The notes: generated from the letters alone by a model not told the origin. A stretch of 64,000 bases of DNA from an uncultured Oscillospiraceae bacterium (GCA_944385445.1 CALWXF010000001.1:1-64000), one strand, 5' to 3'. Shown: positions 26,652 through 35,777, counted from the first letter of the stretch. Numbers and translations: made by a program.

Positions 26652-26680
26652 TTGCCAAATGCCAAATACTTTCATATAAT
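26652..26680 (+). promoter_or_regulatory. Promoter of azlCD
   Basis: TTGCCA (26652-26657), 17 nt, TATAAT (26675-26680), about 36 nt before azlC. Confidence 0.75.
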
Positions 26681-26716
26681 AGCGTACAAAAGAGACTCGC
26701 AAGGAAGTGACCCCAT

Positions 26717-27415
26717 ATGAACCGTAAGACCATCGCCGCCGCCTTCCCCTACACCGTTCCGGTGCTCATGGGCTACCTGTCCATTGGCATCGTCTTTGGG
26801 TGGATGATGTCGGCGGCGGGGTATGTGCCCCTGTGGTCGGCCCTGATGTCCATGACCATCTACGCCGGAAGCGGCCAGTATCTGGGGGTGAGCCTGCTGT
26901 CCTCGGCGGCCCCTCTGGCGGACGTGGCTCTGCTCACCCTCATCATCAATTTCCGTCACCTGGTGTACGGCCTGTCCATGCTGGAGAAGTTCCGAGGCAT
27001 GGGGGCACGGAAGTGGTACATGATGTTTTCCCTCACCGACGAGACCTACGCCCTGCTGGCGGGGGTGGATGCGCCGGAGGGGGTGGAGGCCCGGGACTTC
27101 TACTTTGCCATCGCCCTGCTGGACCAGCTGTATTGGATTGCCGGGTCGGTGATTGGGGCGGTGGCGGGCGCCCTCATCACCATCAACACCCAGGGCATTG
27201 ACTTTGCCATGACCGCCCTGTTTTTGGTCATCGCCGTGGAGCAGTGGCAGTCTGCCTCCCGGCACCTGCCGGTGTTTCTGGGGGCTGGAGGCACCCTGGT
27301 GTGCCTGCTGGCGCTGGGGGCGGAGAACGGACAGTTTCTCATCCCTGCCCTGGGCATTTTGGTGGCGGGGCTGCTGCTGCGCCCCTATTTGGAGAGAGAA
27401 GGAGAGCAAGCATGA
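26717..27415 (+). CDS. azlC: Branched-chain amino acid exporter, large subunit AzlC
   Basis: A 232-aa membrane protein. With AzlD it forms an exporter of leucine, isoleucine, valine and analogues. Family features are PYTVPVLMGYLSIGIVFG, MSMTIYAGSGQYLGVSLL, LTLIINFRHLVYGLSM and FSLTDETYALL. The RBS is AAGGAAG 10 nt before ATG. Its stop overlaps the azlD start as ATGA, the standard arrangement for this pair. No Lrp-type regulator is adjacent. Confidence 0.93.
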   Translation: MNRKTIAAAFPYTVPVLMGYLSIGIVFGWMMSAAGYVPLWSALMSMTIYAGSGQYLGVSLLSSAAPLADVALLTLIINFRHLVYGLSMLEKFRGMGARKWYMMFSLTDETYALLAGVDAPEGVEARDFYFAIALLDQLYWIAGSVIGAVAGALITINTQGIDFAMTALFLVIAVEQWQSASRHLPVFLGAGGTLVCLLALGAENGQFLIPALGILVAGLLLRPYLEREGEQA

Positions 27416-27738
27416 GTATCGCCCAAACTGCCGCCGCCATTGCCGTAATGGCAGTGGTGACCTTTCTCACCCGAGCCCTGCCCTTTTTCCTCTTTGACCG
27501 GGGGGGCAAGCCGCCCCGGGTGGTGCTCTATCTGGGCAAATACCTCCCCGCCGGGGTCATTGCCATGCTCATTGTGTACTGCCTGAAAGGCGTGGGATTT
27601 GAGAGTACCGACCAGTGGCTGCCCTCTCTGCTGGCCTGCGCTGCCGTGGTGGGGCTGCACCTGTGGAAGCGCAACAATATGCTCTCCATCATGGGGGGGA
27701 CCATTTTCTATATGGTGCTGGTACAGGTCATATTTTAA
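27412..27738 (+). CDS. azlD: Branched-chain amino acid exporter, small subunit AzlD
   Basis: A 108-aa protein with 3-4 TM helices and the family features VVTFLTRALPFFLF, LGKYLPAGVIAMLIVYCL and a C-terminal GTIFYMVLVQ. The start at ATG 27412 overlaps the azlC stop, with GAAGGAGA 6 nt upstream; the longer frame from 27244 lies inside azlC. It needs AzlC for function. Confidence 0.92.
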   Translation: MSIAQTAAAIAVMAVVTFLTRALPFFLFDRGGKPPRVVLYLGKYLPAGVIAMLIVYCLKGVGFESTDQWLPSLLACAAVVGLHLWKRNNMLSIMGGTIFYMVLVQVIF

Positions 27739-27820
27739 TCTGTCTATGTGGCACGGCGAAGGCCGTGACGGGCAGGGCCTGTCCTTCTCCGATTTGTCAG
27801 GCGGAGACCAGCGCCCCCGC

Positions 27821-28334
27821 CGGGGACGCTCCGCTGGGGTAACTTTCTGACTGGGCAGAAAGTCACCAAAGACCCACCAAAGGCGGGGCCTTCCCCCGCC
27901 TTGTGGAATCCACCCCGCGGTACGGGGTGTGCCTGCGTCCTCCGCTTTTCGGCCCTGGACTGGTTCATGTCACATAGATGGCGTAGACATTCTGTGGGTC
28001 GTGCCTGCTCCTCTGTATGATGGTACTTCTATTCCCAGGACCTTACCCTGGTGAGCCGCTGTTCCCAGCTATCAGGGCCTGGCTCCCAGCGGCGGAAACG
28101 CCGCTTCTCCAGGGTAGGCCCGGAGGTGGAAATCGCCCAGCCATAGGGCCAGCTGCCCAGGGTCGCCTGGTGTGGTGGAACAAACAGGGGCCACAGCAAA
28201 GGTGACGGGCCGAATATAGCCTTGACGCAGGCCCAGCCTCGTACCCCAGGGAGGTCCTTAGGGGGGAACGCCCTAAGCGGGTTTTGGTTTCTTTTGCCCG
28301 CTCAAAAGAAACCCCCAGCGGGAAGCGTCCCCAC
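27821..28334. repeat. About 515-bp intergenic element, copy B2
   Basis: The same family as B1 in inverse orientation and B3 in direct orientation. The left end has GGGGACGCTCCGCTGGGG then hairpin TAACTTTCTG/CAGAAAGTCA (27840-27865). The right end has hairpin GGTTTCTTTT/AAAAGAAACC (28286-28313) then the inverted terminal repeat CCCCAGCGGGAAGCGTCCCC. The interior shares AAGGCGGGGCCTTCCCCCGCCTT and CTTGACGCAGGCCCAGCCTCGTACC-type blocks with the other copies. It is non-coding and fills the 27739-28365 gap. Confidence 0.75.
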
Positions 28335-28365
28335 CAAGCCAGAGGGCTTGAAAAGAGAAAAGAGA

Positions 28366-28405
28366 AGGTGGAAGTGGCCTGGTTCAGACCGCTTCCACCT
28401 TTTTC
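28366..28405. terminator. Terminator of spoIIP
   Basis: GGTGGAAGTGG / CCGCTTCCACC hairpin, one G-T/A-C type mismatch, flanked by A/G- and T-rich runs on either side. It lies directly downstream of the spoIIP stop at 28409 on the minus strand. Confidence 0.7.
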
Positions 28406-28408
28406 AGG

Positions 28409-29569
28409 CTATTGCTTTTGAAACAGGTCCGCAATGGTGCGGGCAAACAGCCGCCCGGCGGTGATGGCCTCCTGAAGGGTGTTGCCGTGGCTGCCGATCT
28501 CCACCAACAGGCACCCGGTGGAATAGTGCTGGTTGAACCGGGAGGTGCGCAGGGAGATGGGCCGGGCCAGGGTGGACCACTTATCCGCCAGGGCCTTCTG
28601 GATGGAGGTGGCCAGGGACAGGTTGACCCGCCAGTTGGGGTGGGTCTGGCCCAGGGAGTCGGTGCCCATGACCAGCATCACCTGGGCGCAGTTGTCCACG
28701 GTGCCTGCCACCGTCTTATAGATGGTGCCATCATTGGCCACCAGGGCGTCCCGGTGCACGTCGATGACCAGGCGGATGGAGGGGTATTTGTCCAGCGTCT
28801 CCTTCACCGCCCGGGAGGAGCGGTTGTAGGCGTCGTTGTAGTCGGGGTAGTCGTAGAGGGTGGTGTCGTGGAGGACCTCCAGTCCCGCCGCCTCCAAAAT
28901 CTTGGTCATCTCGGTGCCCACCCGCACCATGTTCTGCTCGGTGTTCAACGTGCGGTAGCTGTCGCTCTCCTCATACATGTCGGTGCCGTCCATGGTATAG
29001 GCCTCGGTGGCGTGGGAATGATAGATGAGAATATCCGGGCCCTCCTGAGCCGGAGTGAGCTTGGGGGCGGCCTCCAACAGGGCCTTGATGTCCAGAGCGT
29101 AATCGGTGTAGTTGCGGATGCTCACATTGCCCTGGGTGGTGTAGACGGGGGAGTTGGTGGCCTTCAGAGTGCTGGGAATGATGCCGTCCGGGGCGGTGGT
29201 GGTCTTGGCAGGCGGCTCTTCGGGGGTTTTATCCTGTTCCTCCGGTTTCGGTTCCGGGGTGGCCGTGGGCTGGGGCGCCTCGGTGGCCACAGGAGCCGGG
29301 GTGGCCTGGGCGGCTCCGGCCAGCAGGGAGGACTGGCCCAGAATCACCTGCTGCCACAGGGGGGTGGCGGGCTGGGTGTCCCAGGGCAGCTCCAAATTCA
29401 CAAGAGCGGCGGTCAGCTGGTCCAGTTGGGCCAGCTGTTTGAGTTTTTCAAGGGCCACCGCGGGGTCGGCGGTGAGATAGACGATCCACAGGGCCACAGC
29501 TGTCAGGAAGAGGGCGATGCCCTGCCGGACGCCGCGCAGCAGGGGGGCACTTGTCCTGTTCTTTTGCAT
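28409..29569 (-). CDS. spoIIP: Stage II sporulation protein P (SpoIIP), amidase/endopeptidase
   Basis: A 386-aa membrane-anchored peptidoglycan hydrolase. In the engulfment complex it removes stem peptides so that SpoIID can cut the glycan. ATG 29569 has GAGAGGTG 8 nt upstream; the frame extends beyond it but without RBS. An N-terminal TM helix (about 15-33) and a long Pro/Ala/Glu linker (about 85-125) precede the catalytic domain. Zinc-site motifs typical of amidase_3-like SpoIIP are ILIYHSHATEAY, VIDVHRDAL and LLVEIGSHGNTLQEA. It is monocistronic; spoIID is elsewhere in the window. Confidence 0.93.
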   Translation of the reverse strand: MQKNRTSAPLLRGVRQGIALFLTAVALWIVYLTADPAVALEKLKQLAQLDQLTAALVNLELPWDTQPATPLWQQVILGQSSLLAGAAQATPAPVATEAPQPTATPEPKPEEQDKTPEEPPAKTTTAPDGIIPSTLKATNSPVYTTQGNVSIRNYTDYALDIKALLEAAPKLTPAQEGPDILIYHSHATEAYTMDGTDMYEESDSYRTLNTEQNMVRVGTEMTKILEAAGLEVLHDTTLYDYPDYNDAYNRSSRAVKETLDKYPSIRLVIDVHRDALVANDGTIYKTVAGTVDNCAQVMLVMGTDSLGQTHPNWRVNLSLATSIQKALADKWSTLARPISLRTSRFNQHYSTGCLLVEIGSHGNTLQEAITAGRLFARTIADLFQKQ

Positions 29570-29629
29570 AGCATTCACCTCTCCACAACCTATGCCGAGG
29601 AGCGGGGGGATAGAACCGTGGGTGAGCGG

Positions 29630-29658
29630 TTGCAATTGCTGCCAATTTAGGATATGAT
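29630..29658 (+). promoter_or_regulatory. Promoter of nadE
   Basis: TTGCAA (29630-29635), 17 nt, TATGAT (29653-29658). Confidence 0.6.
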
Positions 29659-29696
29659 ATTTCCCGATGTATTGTGAAGAAGGAGGCTGTTTTCCC

Positions 29697-31622
29697 ATGA
29701 AAGACGGCTTGATATGCGTGGCGGCGGGCACCCCCTCCATTCGGGTGGCCGACTGCGCCCACAACGGGGCGGAAATTGTCCGCCTGATGGAGGAGGCCCA
29801 GGAGCAGGGGGTCAAAATTCTCGTCCTGCCCGAGTTGTGCCTCACCGGCTATACCTGCGGCGACCTGTTTTTGCAGGACACCCTGCTGGACGGGGCCCTG
29901 GAGGCTCTGCGCAGCGTGATGCAGGCCACCCAGCATCTGGAGGTGCTCTGCGCCCTGGGTATGCCCCTGCGGGCGGGAGGCAAGCTGTACAACTGCGCCG
30001 TGGTCATCCAGTACGGCCAGGTGGTGACGGTGGTGCCCAAAACCCATATCCCCAACTATGGGGAGTTCTACGAACAGCGGTGGTTTGCCTCGGGGGAGGG
30101 GCTGTTCTTTGACCACAGCTTTTTGGTGCGCCTGCCCCACCTGGAAGAGGGCTGGCAGGAGCTGTACGGGGCCTCGCCCCTGGTGGAGTGCCCCGATGTG
30201 CCGGGGCTGCGCATTGGCGTGGAGCTGTGCGAGGACCTGTGGGTGTCCGACCCGCCCTCCCGCACCCTGGCCGAGTACGGGGCCACGGTGATTTTGAATC
30301 TGTCTGCCAGCAATGAGGTGGTGGGCAAGAGCGATTACCGCCGCAACCTGGTGGTGGGCCAGTCCGGGCGGCTGTGCTGCGGCTATGTGTACGCCGACGC
30401 CGGGGAAGGGGAGTCCACCACCGACCTGGTGTTCTCGGCCCACAACCTAATTGCGGAAAACGGCACTCTGCTGGCCGAGCGCCGCTTCGGAACCGGGCTG
30501 ACCATCTCCCAGCTGGACATTGGCCGGCTGTGCCACGAGCGGCAACGGCTGACCACCTTCCAGAGCCGCCACCCCGAGGGGTGGGCGGAGGTGCGCTTCA
30601 TCCTGTCCGAGACCCGCCTCACCCGGCCCATCTCTCCCACCCCCTTTGTGCCCCAGGATGAGGCGGGACGGGCCCAGCGGTGCCAGGAGATTTTGACCCT
30701 GGCCGCTCTGGGTCTTGCCAAGCGGTTGGAGCACACCCACGCCGCCACCGCCGTGGTGGGGCTGTCCGGAGGACTGGACTCCACCCTGGCTCTGCTCATC
30801 ACCGCCCGGGCCTTCGACCTGCTGGGCCGGGACAAAAAGGACATTCTGGCCATCACCATGCCCTGCTTCGGCACCACCGCCCGCACCCGCTCCAATGCGG
30901 AGATTCTGGCGGGAGAGCTTGGCACCGGATTCCAGGAAGTGAACATCGGGGACGCCGTGCGCCAGCACTTTGCCGACATCGGCCAGTCCATGGCCGACCA
31001 CTCCGTCACCTTTGAAAACGGACAGGCCCGGGAGCGCACCCAGGTGCTCATGGACATCGCCAACCGCACCGGCGGCCTGGTCATCGGCACCGGGGATCTG
31101 TCCGAGCTGGCCCTGGGCTGGGCCACCTACAACGGGGACCACATGTCCATGTACGGGGTCAACGGCTCCATCCCCAAGACTCTGGTGCGCCATCTGGTGG
31201 ACTATGTGGCCCGGGAGGAGGGGGGCAAGCTGGGTCAAGTGCTCCAGGACATTCTGGACACCCCCGTCTCCCCCGAGCTGCTTCCCCCCAAGGACGGGGA
31301 GATCGCCCAGAAGACCGAGGACTTGGTGGGCCCCTATGAGCTCCACGACTTCTTCCTCTACTACGCCATCCGCTGGGGCTTCTCCCCCCGGAAGGTGCTG
31401 CGTCTGGCGGTGTACGCCCTGGGCGACCGCTATGACAAGGCTACCCTCCACCGCTGGCTGGGCAACTTCTACCGCCGCTTCTTCGCCCAGCAGTTCAAGC
31501 GCTCCTGTCTGCCCGACGGGCCCAAGGTGGGCTCGGTCACCCTCTCCCCCCGGGGAGACTGGCGGATGCCCAGTGACGCAGTGGCCCGCCTGTGGCTGGA
31601 CGAGTGGGAGGACCTGCTGTGA
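29697..31622 (+). CDS. nadE: Glutamine-dependent NAD+ synthetase
   Basis: A 641-aa cytosolic two-domain enzyme converting nicotinic acid adenine dinucleotide to NAD+ with glutamine as nitrogen donor. The N-terminal nitrilase-type glutaminase has the triad E46 (LPELCLTGY), K115 (VPKTHIPNY) and C178 (VELCEDLW). The C-terminal ATP-pyrophosphatase synthetase domain has VVGLSGGLDSTLAL and GTGDLSELALGW. The start at 29697 has AAGGAGG; the upstream ATG at 29667 has none. Its stop overlaps the GTG of the first chromate-transporter gene, so the three genes form one transcription unit. Confidence 0.95.
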   Translation: MKDGLICVAAGTPSIRVADCAHNGAEIVRLMEEAQEQGVKILVLPELCLTGYTCGDLFLQDTLLDGALEALRSVMQATQHLEVLCALGMPLRAGGKLYNCAVVIQYGQVVTVVPKTHIPNYGEFYEQRWFASGEGLFFDHSFLVRLPHLEEGWQELYGASPLVECPDVPGLRIGVELCEDLWVSDPPSRTLAEYGATVILNLSASNEVVGKSDYRRNLVVGQSGRLCCGYVYADAGEGESTTDLVFSAHNLIAENGTLLAERRFGTGLTISQLDIGRLCHERQRLTTFQSRHPEGWAEVRFILSETRLTRPISPTPFVPQDEAGRAQRCQEILTLAALGLAKRLEHTHAATAVVGLSGGLDSTLALLITARAFDLLGRDKKDILAITMPCFGTTARTRSNAEILAGELGTGFQEVNIGDAVRQHFADIGQSMADHSVTFENGQARERTQVLMDIANRTGGLVIGTGDLSELALGWATYNGDHMSMYGVNGSIPKTLVRHLVDYVAREEGGKLGQVLQDILDTPVSPELLPPKDGEIAQKTEDLVGPYELHDFFLYYAIRWGFSPRKVLRLAVYALGDRYDKATLHRWLGNFYRRFFAQQFKRSCLPDGPKVGSVTLSPRGDWRMPSDAVARLWLDEWEDLL

Positions 31623-32212
31623 AACAGTATCTGGATCTCTTTTTCACCTTTTCCAAAATCGGCGTGTGTACCTTCGGCGGCGGCTACGCCATGCTCCCAA
31701 TCTTGCAGCGGGAGCTGGTGGACAACAAAGGGTGGGCCACCGAGGAGGAGCTGGCGGACTACTACGCCGTGGGCCAGTGTACCCCCGGCGTCATCGCCGT
31801 GAATACCGCCACCTTTGTGGGCTATAACCAGATGGGCTGGCTGGGCGGCGTTGTGGCTACCCTGGGGGTGGTGTTCCCCTGCCTGGTGATTATCATGGCC
31901 ATTGCCGCTTTTTTGAGTAACTTTATGCACCTGGACGTGGTGGTTCACGCCTTCAACGGGGTGCGAGCGGGTGTGGTGGCCCTCATTTTCTCCAGCATTT
32001 TGAAGCTGCTGAAAACCTCCCTGGTGGACTGGAAAACCCGGCTCATCTATGTGGTGGTGCTCCTTCTGGGCGCTGTGGGGGTGTGGGCCCCCATGCCCGG
32101 CGGAGCCCTGGGCCAGGTGCTGGGGGCTCTGTGCTCCCCGGTGTTCCTGGTGGTGGTGTCCGGCCTGGTGGGGCTGGCCATCTACGGTAAGAAGGGAGGG
32201 GAGAAGGCATGA
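31619..32212 (+). CDS. Chromate transporter half-protein, first subunit
   Basis: A 197-aa membrane protein of the short (single-domain) CHR family. The family signature is FSKIGVCTFGGGYAMLPILQREL with a following VGQCTPGVIAVNTATFVGY. Short CHR proteins work as pairs with opposite topology. The start is taken as GTG 31619, inside the nadE stop (GTGA), with GGGAGG 7 nt before it. The real substrate in gut anaerobes is not known and may be an oxyanion such as sulfate rather than chromate. Confidence 0.88.
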   Translation: MKQYLDLFFTFSKIGVCTFGGGYAMLPILQRELVDNKGWATEEELADYYAVGQCTPGVIAVNTATFVGYNQMGWLGGVVATLGVVFPCLVIIMAIAAFLSNFMHLDVVVHAFNGVRAGVVALIFSSILKLLKTSLVDWKTRLIYVVVLLLGAVGVWAPMPGGALGQVLGALCSPVFLVVVSGLVGLAIYGKKGGEKA

Positions 32213-32760
32213 TCTACCTGCGCCTCTTCTTCGAATTTTTCAAGGTGGGCCTGTTCTCCGTGGGTGGCGGCCTGGCTACCATCCCCTTCCTCACCGACCT
32301 GGGCCAGCGCACGGGCTGGTTTACCTCGGGGCAGCTGGCGGACATGATTGCCATCTCCGAGTCCACCCCCGGCCCCCTGGGGGTGAACATGTCCACCTAC
32401 GTGGGCTTCCACACCGCCGGACTGCTGGGTAGCATTGTGTCCACCCTGGGCCTGGTGACCCCCTCCATTCTGGTAATTCTCCTCATCGCCCGGATTTTGA
32501 AGCAGTTCCGCCAGTCCCGGGTGGTGAACGCCATTTTCTACGGCCTGCGGGCGGCCTCGGTGGCCCTGATTACCGTGGCTCTACTGGAAGTGGCGGTGAT
32601 TGCCCTGGCCAAAGAGGGCAGCCCCCTGGGGGTGCACTGGATGGGCGTGGCCCTGGCGGCCCTGGTGTTCGTGCTCATGCGCTACACTCCCGCCAAGAAG
32701 CTACACCCCATTGTGTTCATCGCCTTTTCTGCGGTGGTGGGCGTGATTTTTCAGATGTAA
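32209..32760 (+). CDS. Chromate transporter half-protein, second subunit
   Basis: A 183-aa partner of the preceding gene, with FFKVGLFSVGGGLATIPFL and AISESTPGPLGVNMSTYVGF, the same motif pair as its neighbour in diverged form. ATGA overlap with the upstream gene shows coupled translation, as expected for a heterodimer. A strong terminator follows the stop. Confidence 0.88.
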   Translation: MIYLRLFFEFFKVGLFSVGGGLATIPFLTDLGQRTGWFTSGQLADMIAISESTPGPLGVNMSTYVGFHTAGLLGSIVSTLGLVTPSILVILLIARILKQFRQSRVVNAIFYGLRAASVALITVALLEVAVIALAKEGSPLGVHWMGVALAALVFVLMRYTPAKKLHPIVFIAFSAVVGVIFQM

Positions 32761-32763
32761 TAC

Positions 32764-32812
32764 AAACAGGGTCTGTTGCAAAGTTGAACTTCGCAGCAGA
32801 CCCTGTTTTATC
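32764..32812 (+). terminator. Terminator of nadE-chr-chr
   Basis: AAACAGGGTCTG / CAGACCCTGTTTTAT hairpin with an inner TTGC/GCAG section. Confidence 0.85.
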
Positions 32813-32876
32813 TAAGGGGTATGGCTCCCTCCCTGGGGGAGGCTTTGAGTCTGGCAATCATCGAAAGCCGGACGTT

Positions 32877-33124
32877 CGGCGGCGGGAACGCCGCTGCTCC
32901 AGGGTAGGCCCGGAGGTGGAAACCACCCGGCCATAGGGCCAGCTGCCCAGGGTGGCCTAGTGTGGTGGCACAAACAGGGGCCACAGCAAGGGTGACGGGC
33001 CGAATACAGACTTGACGCAGGCCCAGCCTCGTACCCCAGGGAGGTCCTTAGGGGGGAACGCCCTAAGCGGGTTTTGGTGCCTTTTGCCCGCCCAAAAGGC
33101 ACCCCCAGCGGGGAGCGTCCCCAC
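32877..33124. repeat. Half copy (B3) of the intergenic element
   Basis: About 250 bp matching the right half of B2 in direct orientation, ending with hairpin GGTGCCTTTT/AAAAGGCACC (33076-33103) and the terminal repeat CCCCAGCGGGGAGCGTCCCC. The left half is missing. The remaining sequence of the 32813-33220 gap shows no gene. Confidence 0.7.
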
Positions 33125-33224
33125 CAGGCTGGCAAGCCGGAACCTTGGGTGGTTAGACGGTCAACCCCTTGCACAAGGAAGTCATTGGCGAGCTGTTTTT
33201 GGGGAACTGACAGGTTATCGCAAG

Positions 33225-33265
33225 AAAAACAGAGATGATGCTCCAATGGTTGACCATCTCTGTTT
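33225..33265 (-). terminator. Terminator of the feo operon
   Basis: On the minus strand, AAACAGAGATG...CATCTCTGTTTTTC: an 11-bp stem with a long loop and a T tract. Confidence 0.75.
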
Positions 33266-33274
33266 GACTCTTTT

Positions 33275-33433
33275 TCACTTATGACAGTGGCAGGAGCCGC
33301 CTCCCTGGCAGTGGGAACAGCTGTGCCCGTCGGGACAGCCGATGCAATGGGCCCCGGACTTTTTCTTTTTCACAATGTACCCGATGGCAGCGGCCAGAAT
33401 GACCACCACGACAGCGAGGATGATGTAGTCCAT
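33275..33433 (-). CDS. FeoB-associated Cys-rich membrane protein
   Basis: A 52-aa protein: one TM helix (residues about 3-20, DYIILAVVVVILAAAIGYIV), KKKK, then a Cys/His-rich tail (CIGCPDGHSCSHC, CHCHK). This matches the small proteins commonly encoded after feoB (Pfam FeoB_associated), thought to help FeoB but not biochemically defined. The ATG overlaps the feoB stop by one base (TAATG) and AAGGTG precedes it, so it is translationally coupled. The Cys/His tail could bind Fe(II). Confidence 0.88.
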   Translation of the reverse strand: MDYIILAVVVVILAAAIGYIVKKKKSGAHCIGCPDGHSCSHCQGGGSCHCHK

Positions 33434-35448
33434 TACGCGGTCACCTTGCCTTTCCCGGTGCCGCTCAGGGTGTACTCCTGAGCCATGTGCTTCTGAGTGC
33501 GCAGGATGAGGGCCACCACAATGCCCACCATACAGGCCACGGCGATGAGCCCGGGGACAAACCCGGCGCCCACGCTGCCGGTGGTGACCAGGGTGCCGAT
33601 CTGGTAGACCAGGAAGGAGAGGGTGTAGCCAGTGCCCAGCTGGAGGGCAATGCCGCCGAACAGCCACTTTTTGCTGTGCATCTCCGAGTTCATAGCGCCA
33701 ATGGCGGCAAAGCAGGGGGGCGTGTACAGGTTGAACATGAGATAGGCCAGGGCGGCCACGGTGGTCAACCCCATGGTGGCGGCCACTTCGTTGGCCCCGC
33801 CCACCAGTTCCAAGGCGTCCACATCAATGAAGGAGGTCAGGCCGTACACCACAGCCAGAGTGCCCACCACGTTCTCCTTGGCGATGAAGCCGGTGACCGC
33901 GGCGGCGGCCAGCTGCCACACGCCAAAGCCCAGGGGAATCATGAGAATGGCGAAGGGGTGGGCGATGGTGGCCAGAATGGAGGTGGACTCCATGCCCTCC
34001 TCCACCAGCTGGAGGGACCAGTTGAAATTCTGCATGATGTGTACGGCGGCGTTGCACACCAGAATGATGGTGCCCGCCTTGATGATGAAGGCCTTGGCCC
34101 GGCCCAGCATGGACAGCACCGCCCGTTTCAGGCTGGGCACCTTGTACTCGGGCAGCTCCATGATAAAGAAGGACTTGCGGTACTTGTGCCCGGTGATCTT
34201 CTGCACCAGCAGAGCCCCCAGGATGATGAGGACAATGCCCACAAAGTACATCAGGGTGCCCACCCAGGAGGCGTCGGAGAAGAACACCCCGGCAAACAGG
34301 GCAATGACGGGCAGCTTGGCCCCGCAGGGCATGAAGGGGGTGAGCATGGCGGTGGTGCGCCGCTCCCGCTCATTGCGGATGGTGCGGCAGGCCATGACGC
34401 CGGGGATGGCGCAGCCGGTGCCGATGATCATGGGGATGATGGACTTGCCGGACAGACCCACCTTCTTAAAGAAGGGGTCCATGACCACGCTGACCCGGGC
34501 CATATAGCCGCAGTCCTCCAGCAGGGCGATGAGGAAGTACATCACCATCACCAGGGGCAGGAAGCCCACCACGGCGCCCACGCCGCCGATGATGCCGTCC
34601 ACCAGCAGAGACTGGAGGAAGGGATTGGCGGAGGAAATCTGTTCCCCCACCCAGCCCTGGAAGGTCTCGATCCAGCCCACCAGGAAGTCGGCAATAAAGG
34701 GGCCTAAGCGGGACTGGGAGATGTCAAAGACCAGGAACATCACCACCGCGAAGATGGGGATGCCCAGCCAGCGGTTGGCCAGCACCCGGTCGATGCGGTC
34801 CTGGGTGTTGCTCTGGCGGGTGAGCACCTTGCGCTGCTCCACCTGCTCCACCAACTTGCCCACAAAGGCAAAGCGCTGGCGGTCGGCCTGCTCCACAGCG
34901 GCCTTGTCGGTGAGGTCCACCTCCTTCTGGGTGTAGGGGGCCAGCTGGCCGTGGCCATACTGGGTGGCGGCGGCCTGGATGACCTGGGCCAAACCCTTCT
35001 GAGAGGTGGACACCGTCTCCACCACCGGACAGTTCAGGGCCTTGGACAGGGCGGAGATGTCAATTTTGGTGCCCTTCTTTTCGTTTAAGTCCTGCTTGTT
35101 CAGGGCCACCACCACGGGGATGCCCAGCTCCAGCAGCTGGGTGGTGAAGAACAGGGAGCGGCTCAAGTTGGTGGCGTCCACAATGTTCACGATGACATCG
35201 GGCCGCTCCTGGCGGACGTAGCTGCTGGTGATGCTCTCCTCGGACGTGAAGGGGGACATGGAATAGGCCCCGGGCAGGTCCACCGCCACCAGGTCCAGCC
35301 CCCGGGGGTTGAACTGCTTCTTGACGGGACTCTCCTTCTTGTCCACCGTCACCCCCGCCCAGTTGCCCACTCGTTCCGAGCGGCCGGTGAGGGCGTTGTA
35401 CATGGTGGTCTTTCCGCTGTTGGGGTTGCCTGTGAGTGCAATGCGCAT
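33433..35448 (-). CDS. feoB: Ferrous iron transporter FeoB
   Basis: A 671-aa inner-membrane Fe(II) transporter. The N-terminal G domain has G1 GNPNSGKTT (residues 7-15), G3 DLPGAYS and G4 NKQD; the helical spacer spans about 170-215. The membrane core then has two Gate motifs (GTGCAIPGVMACRTI and the later repeat with TPPCFAAIGAMNSE). The RBS is GAGGAGG before ATG 35448. Middle gene of the feoA-feoB-Cys-rich operon. A terminator-like hairpin and a GTTAG palindrome sit between feoA and feoB, so feoB may be regulated separately. Confidence 0.96.
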   Translation of the reverse strand: MRIALTGNPNSGKTTMYNALTGRSERVGNWAGVTVDKKESPVKKQFNPRGLDLVAVDLPGAYSMSPFTSEESITSSYVRQERPDVIVNIVDATNLSRSLFFTTQLLELGIPVVVALNKQDLNEKKGTKIDISALSKALNCPVVETVSTSQKGLAQVIQAAATQYGHGQLAPYTQKEVDLTDKAAVEQADRQRFAFVGKLVEQVEQRKVLTRQSNTQDRIDRVLANRWLGIPIFAVVMFLVFDISQSRLGPFIADFLVGWIETFQGWVGEQISSANPFLQSLLVDGIIGGVGAVVGFLPLVMVMYFLIALLEDCGYMARVSVVMDPFFKKVGLSGKSIIPMIIGTGCAIPGVMACRTIRNERERRTTAMLTPFMPCGAKLPVIALFAGVFFSDASWVGTLMYFVGIVLIILGALLVQKITGHKYRKSFFIMELPEYKVPSLKRAVLSMLGRAKAFIIKAGTIILVCNAAVHIMQNFNWSLQLVEEGMESTSILATIAHPFAILMIPLGFGVWQLAAAAVTGFIAKENVVGTLAVVYGLTSFIDVDALELVGGANEVAATMGLTTVAALAYLMFNLYTPPCFAAIGAMNSEMHSKKWLFGGIALQLGTGYTLSFLVYQIGTLVTTGSVGAGFVPGLIAVACMVGIVVALILRTQKHMAQEYTLSGTGKGKVTA

Positions 35449-35469
35449 GGGTATACCTCCTCAATCTCT

Positions 35470-35521
35470 CCACGGGTTAGCAAACACTAACCCGTGGGCT
35501 TAAAAACCCCGGAATCCGGGG
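35470..35521 (-). promoter_or_regulatory. Attenuator-like hairpin pair between feoA and feoB
   Basis: In transcription order: CCCCGG-ATT-CCGGGG followed by TTTTTAAG (35521-35502), a short intrinsic terminator, then the 11-bp inverted repeat CCACGGGTTAG/CTAACCCGTGG (35470-35497) just before the feoB RBS. The second palindrome resembles DtxR/IdeR-type boxes (GGTTAG...CTAACC); that link is an inference. Confidence 0.55.
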
Positions 35522-35528
35522 GAAGTTC

Positions 35529-35741
35529 CTAAATGGAGATGGCTTCCGCCAGATCCCGGTTGATGTTGTACCGGCCGTCCTTCACTGACACCACATAGCT
35601 GCCGTTGAGTTGGGACACCACGGTGATGGGCTCTCCGGTGTAGCAGCCCAGGGTGAAGAGAAAGTTGTCCAGCTCCTCATCGTCGGTGTCAATGCCGGTG
35701 ATGGTGTACTCCTGCCCCAGCTGGGCATGGGTCAAATTCAT
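35529..35741 (-). CDS. feoA: Ferrous iron transport protein FeoA
   Basis: A 70-aa cytoplasmic SH3-like protein required for or modulating FeoB transport. The sequence has the usual short beta-barrel pattern with LGCYTGEPITVV and a C-terminal NINRDLAEAISI. GAGGAGGA precedes ATG 35741. First gene of the operon, 80 nt upstream of feoB. Confidence 0.92.
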   Translation of the reverse strand: MNLTHAQLGQEYTITGIDTDDEELDNFLFTLGCYTGEPITVVSQLNGSYVVSVKDGRYNINRDLAEAISI

Positions 35742-35777
35742 GAGGGCGTTCCTCCTCTTTTATATCGGTTGCTTTTA

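Noticed and set aside
33487-34707. 406-codon frame antisense to feoB
   Set aside because: His/Gly-rich shadow product; feoB is certain.
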